Origin: Bryobacterales bacterium
GTDB lineage: Bacteria > Cyanobacteriota > Vampirovibrionia > Obscuribacterales > Obscuribacteraceae
NCBI GenBank assembly: GCA_903970295.1
Contig: CAJCHQ010000430.1
Coordinates: forward strand, 1 to 5,815
Reading direction: 5' to 3'
DNA length: 5,815 bases
Shown here one piece after another: positions 4,316-5,815 of this stretch (position 1 is the stretch's first letter; each line of letters begins with the position of its first letter). The notes beneath the pieces are model-generated. The model saw only the letters and a program-made list of their open reading frames with translations, had not been told where the DNA came from and searched no databases. The position numbers and the translations under genes were made by a program.

Positions 4316-5815
4316 TCAGGCCGTAAGATCGCGATACAAAGTGAACAGCGAGTGCGCTTGTTTGCCTTTATCTTTAGCTTCGTATGCTGCGGCTAAAAGC
4401 ACGCCCGGGTGCTGGCAATCATCAGGCAAGCCGGCGATGCCGCAGACAATCACTGGATGAGCCCCCTGCATCTCCGGCGGTAAAACGTAACTGGAGAGAG
4501 CGCTCTGCATGACTTCTGCCAGTCTGGCCGCTTCATCGACGCTCGTGTGAGGAAGCAAAAAAGCATACTCAGTGCTGCTGTAATGTGCCAACCAATCAAG
4601 TGGACGCATCGCGGTAAAGAGTCGCTTGCCCGCCTCATTGACCAGCTCTTGCGGTAGCGGCACAACTTGACCGTTTGGCATTCTTGCACAGAATTCGAAA
4701 CCAATTACAGCGAATGGGATGTCTGATCTTTGAAAGTGCGAAAATTCGCGCACTACAAAAAACATGAACGCGTTGTAAGTAAGAAAGCCGGTGCCAGGAC
4801 TGGTGAGACTTCTAAAAACTGTGTCTACGGCCTCCCGATTTAAGGCAACGGGAGAAGGCAGAGGCTTCTTCCCAGGACTCGCCGCTGCACTCGACTGAGC
4901 CATCGCCGGTGGTGGCAGTAGCTCATTCGCCGGGTTGGACATCTCTGGCAGCGCTGTCACAATTGATCGCTCGGACGGCAGCGATTGGTTCGCTATCTCA
5001 GACTGTACGGTTGGCGCCGATTCTGATGCAACCTCGCTGCTATCCACTGGTTTTGAATAAGGCAAAAGCTTACTAGGTCTGTCAAACCCGACTAATTCGC
5101 CAGAAGGGACCAAAACACGTGTTTGCGATCCAGGTGGCAGTGTGGATGCCATGGCTGCTGCTGCGGCTGCTGCGGCTGCTGCTACGGCCGCGGCTGCTTC
5201 CGCTACACCGCCCAGTTCGCCGACTATCGGCGGCTGAGGTGGCGGTGGTTGGACGACTGGAGCCTCGATCGGAACAGCCGGCATGTTTACTCGTGATGCC
5301 TTCTGCTTCTTCTCGTTCAGATTCAGAGCCGCTGCTGATTGGTCTGGTGTCAGACTGTCCGGCGCTGGCGGCTGTATTGCTGCGGAGAATGGGTCGTTGG
5401 AATTTTGCTCTGGGGACGGAAAGCCACTATATTTAGTGTCATTTGCCAATCCAACTGCGGCAAAGGGGTTTTCAGCGCTGCCAGAAAGCGGAGCGTCCGC
5501 CAAGTCGGGTAACGGTGCCACTTCAGGAGGTGCAGCTGATGTCTGGGGAAGCGGCGCCAGTGAATTTTCCGGAATGGCTGGGGGATGCTGTGCGAGTTCT
5601 TTTGCCGCAGTGGACGGCAAAAGCGAATGTTCAGGAATGGCCGGTGGATGCTGTGTTAGTGCTTGTGTCGGCAGGGACGATGAAAGCGACGCCAGTGGGT
5701 TTTCCGGAATGGCTGGCTGAAATAACGCCTTAACCGCTGCCGGTTCTGGAAACGATCTGGCACCGGGCGAGCTGCCGATGTTTGGCAGACCCCGAGCCGG
5801 TGGCGAGGCTGCGTT
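4316..5815 (-). CDS. Degenerate GGDEF-domain protein with long Pro/Ala-rich N-terminal region (5' end missing)
   Basis: The frame is open to the window edge, so only the last 499 residues are seen; a TTG inside the repeats (5618-5620) is not the real start. Visible residues 1-320 are low complexity: Pro/Ala/Ser-rich, with three copies of a PAIPE-type motif near the edge, a PPPPQPP stretch and an almost pure alanine tract of about 19 residues (5150-5206), so this part is probably disordered or an elongated linker. Residues about 337-495 follow the diguanylate-cyclase GGDEF fold: GTGFLTYNAFMFFVVREF, then IPFAVIGFEF, then DWLAHYSSTEYAFLLPHTS, then VIVCGIAGLPD, then LLAAAYEAKDKGK. The catalytic GGDEF is SSTEY (413-417), the usual DxDxFKxxND is FEFCARMPNG, and the N-D and first metal Asp are lost. 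c-di-GMP synthesis is therefore unlikely; nucleotide or protein binding is more plausible. No membrane helix is visible in the part present. Domain assignment is by pattern only. Confidence 0.8.
   Translation of the reverse strand, partial: NAASPPARGLPNIGSSPGARSFPEPAAVKALFQPAIPENPLASLSSSLPTQALTQHPPAIPEHSLLPSTAAKELAQHPPAIPENSLAPLPQTSAAPPEVAPLPDLADAPLSGSAENPFAAVGLANDTKYSGFPSPEQNSNDPFSAAIQPPAPDSLTPDQSAAALNLNEKKQKASRVNMPAVPIEAPVVQPPPPQPPIVGELGGVAEAAAAVAAAAAAAAAAMASTLPPGSQTRVLVPSGELVGFDRPSKLLPYSKPVDSSEVASESAPTVQSEIANQSLPSERSIVTALPEMSNPANELLPPPAMAQSSAAASPGKKPLPSPVALNREAVDTVFRSLTSPGTGFLTYNAFMFFVVREFSHFQRSDIPFAVIGFEFCARMPNGQVVPLPQELVNEAGKRLFTAMRPLDWLAHYSSTEYAFLLPHTSVDEAARLAEVMQSALSSYVLPPEMQGAHPVIVCGIAGLPDDCQHPGVLLAAAYEAKDKGKQAHSLFTLYRDLTA
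4319..4807 (-). other. Degenerate GGDEF-like domain
   Basis: C-terminal domain of the protein above. The strand-loop-strand at 4565-4579 reads SSTEY where active diguanylate cyclases have GG(D/E)EF, and it is followed by AFLLP as in true GGDEF proteins. Only the scaffold is kept, not the metal and GTP contacts, so it is probably a non-catalytic sensor or binding module. Confidence 0.65.
5150..5206 (-). repeat. GCN-type polyalanine codon tract
   Basis: A run of GCN codons, many of them GCA/GCC/GCG in repeating order, encodes AEAAAAVAAAAAAAAAAMA. The DNA is near-tandem on the plus strand as gctgctgcg repeats, so copy number can change by slippage without shifting the frame. It may form a rigid helix between the flexible segments. 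Confidence 0.75.
5563..5719 (-). repeat. Imperfect 21-24-residue tandem repeat in the N-terminal region
   Basis: The coding motif QPAIPENPL, QHPPAIPEHSL, QHPPAIPENSL occurs three times. The shared block ggaatggc-type sequence begins at 5571, 5634 and 5706 on the plus strand, giving spacings of 63 and 72 bp, both multiples of three. The repeats continue toward the window edge, where part of the protein is missing. Confidence 0.65.

Noticed and set aside
4149..4460. 103-residue plus-strand open frame across the end of the GGDEF-like gene
   Set aside because: It begins with TTG with no ribosome-binding site, overlaps a better supported coding region and has no recognisable features.
5283..5720. 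145-residue plus-strand open frame with SGMAGGCC repeats
   Set aside because: It is the antisense image of the repeat- and Pro/Ala-rich region of the GGDEF-like protein, whose minus-strand frame continues into a recognisable domain.

Overview
The window (about half G+C) is organised entirely on the minus strand. Every gene I can support is read from high to low coordinates, and the plus-strand open frames are antisense shadows. Shine-Dalgarno sites, a sigma70-type promoter and short intergenic gaps are ordinary bacterial. The source organism cannot be fixed from the sequence. A Gram-negative or cyanobacterial-relative lineage (for example the non-photosynthetic Vampirovibrionia/Obscuribacterales) is only an impression and should not be relied on.

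Layout in the direction of transcription. (1) 5815-4316: the C-terminal 499 residues of a large protein that enters from outside the window. It has a long Pro/Ala/Ser-rich, repeat-containing, presumably disordered region, followed by a degenerate GGDEF-like domain (SSTEY in place of GGDEF). (2) 4315-3824: 492 bp without a gene, holding several small inverted repeats and the leader of the next unit. (3) 3823-3053: a 256-residue unrecognised protein with a His/Asp-rich N-terminus, a CHCC cluster and a TPR-like helical half, followed by a small two-helix membrane protein (3017-2793) whose start codon is buried in a strong hairpin just past the upstream stop. This pair ends at another long inverted repeat (2747-2794). 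(4) 2495-2280: a small 71-residue gene that no family explains. It has a near-consensus promoter (GTGACA-17-TATAAA), a palindrome inside that promoter, a good ribosome-binding site and a GC-rich hairpin 6 nt after its stop. (5) 2095-980 and 969-13: a two-gene operon of a zinc-dependent histone-deacetylase-superfamily amidohydrolase and a ribokinase. They are separated by 10 nt, and the ribokinase ribosome-binding site abuts the deacetylase stop codon. A perfect CTTGAAC-5-GTTCAAG dyad lies about 90 nt upstream of the deacetylase.

The enzymes (deacetylase, ribokinase) are identified with confidence from motifs. The other three proteins are described rather than named. The most noteworthy items are the small gene with its full set of expression signals, the start-codon hairpin in the TPR/membrane pair, and the degenerate GGDEF protein with its repeat-rich N-terminal region. 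Nothing here amounts by itself to a demonstrable new biological system.
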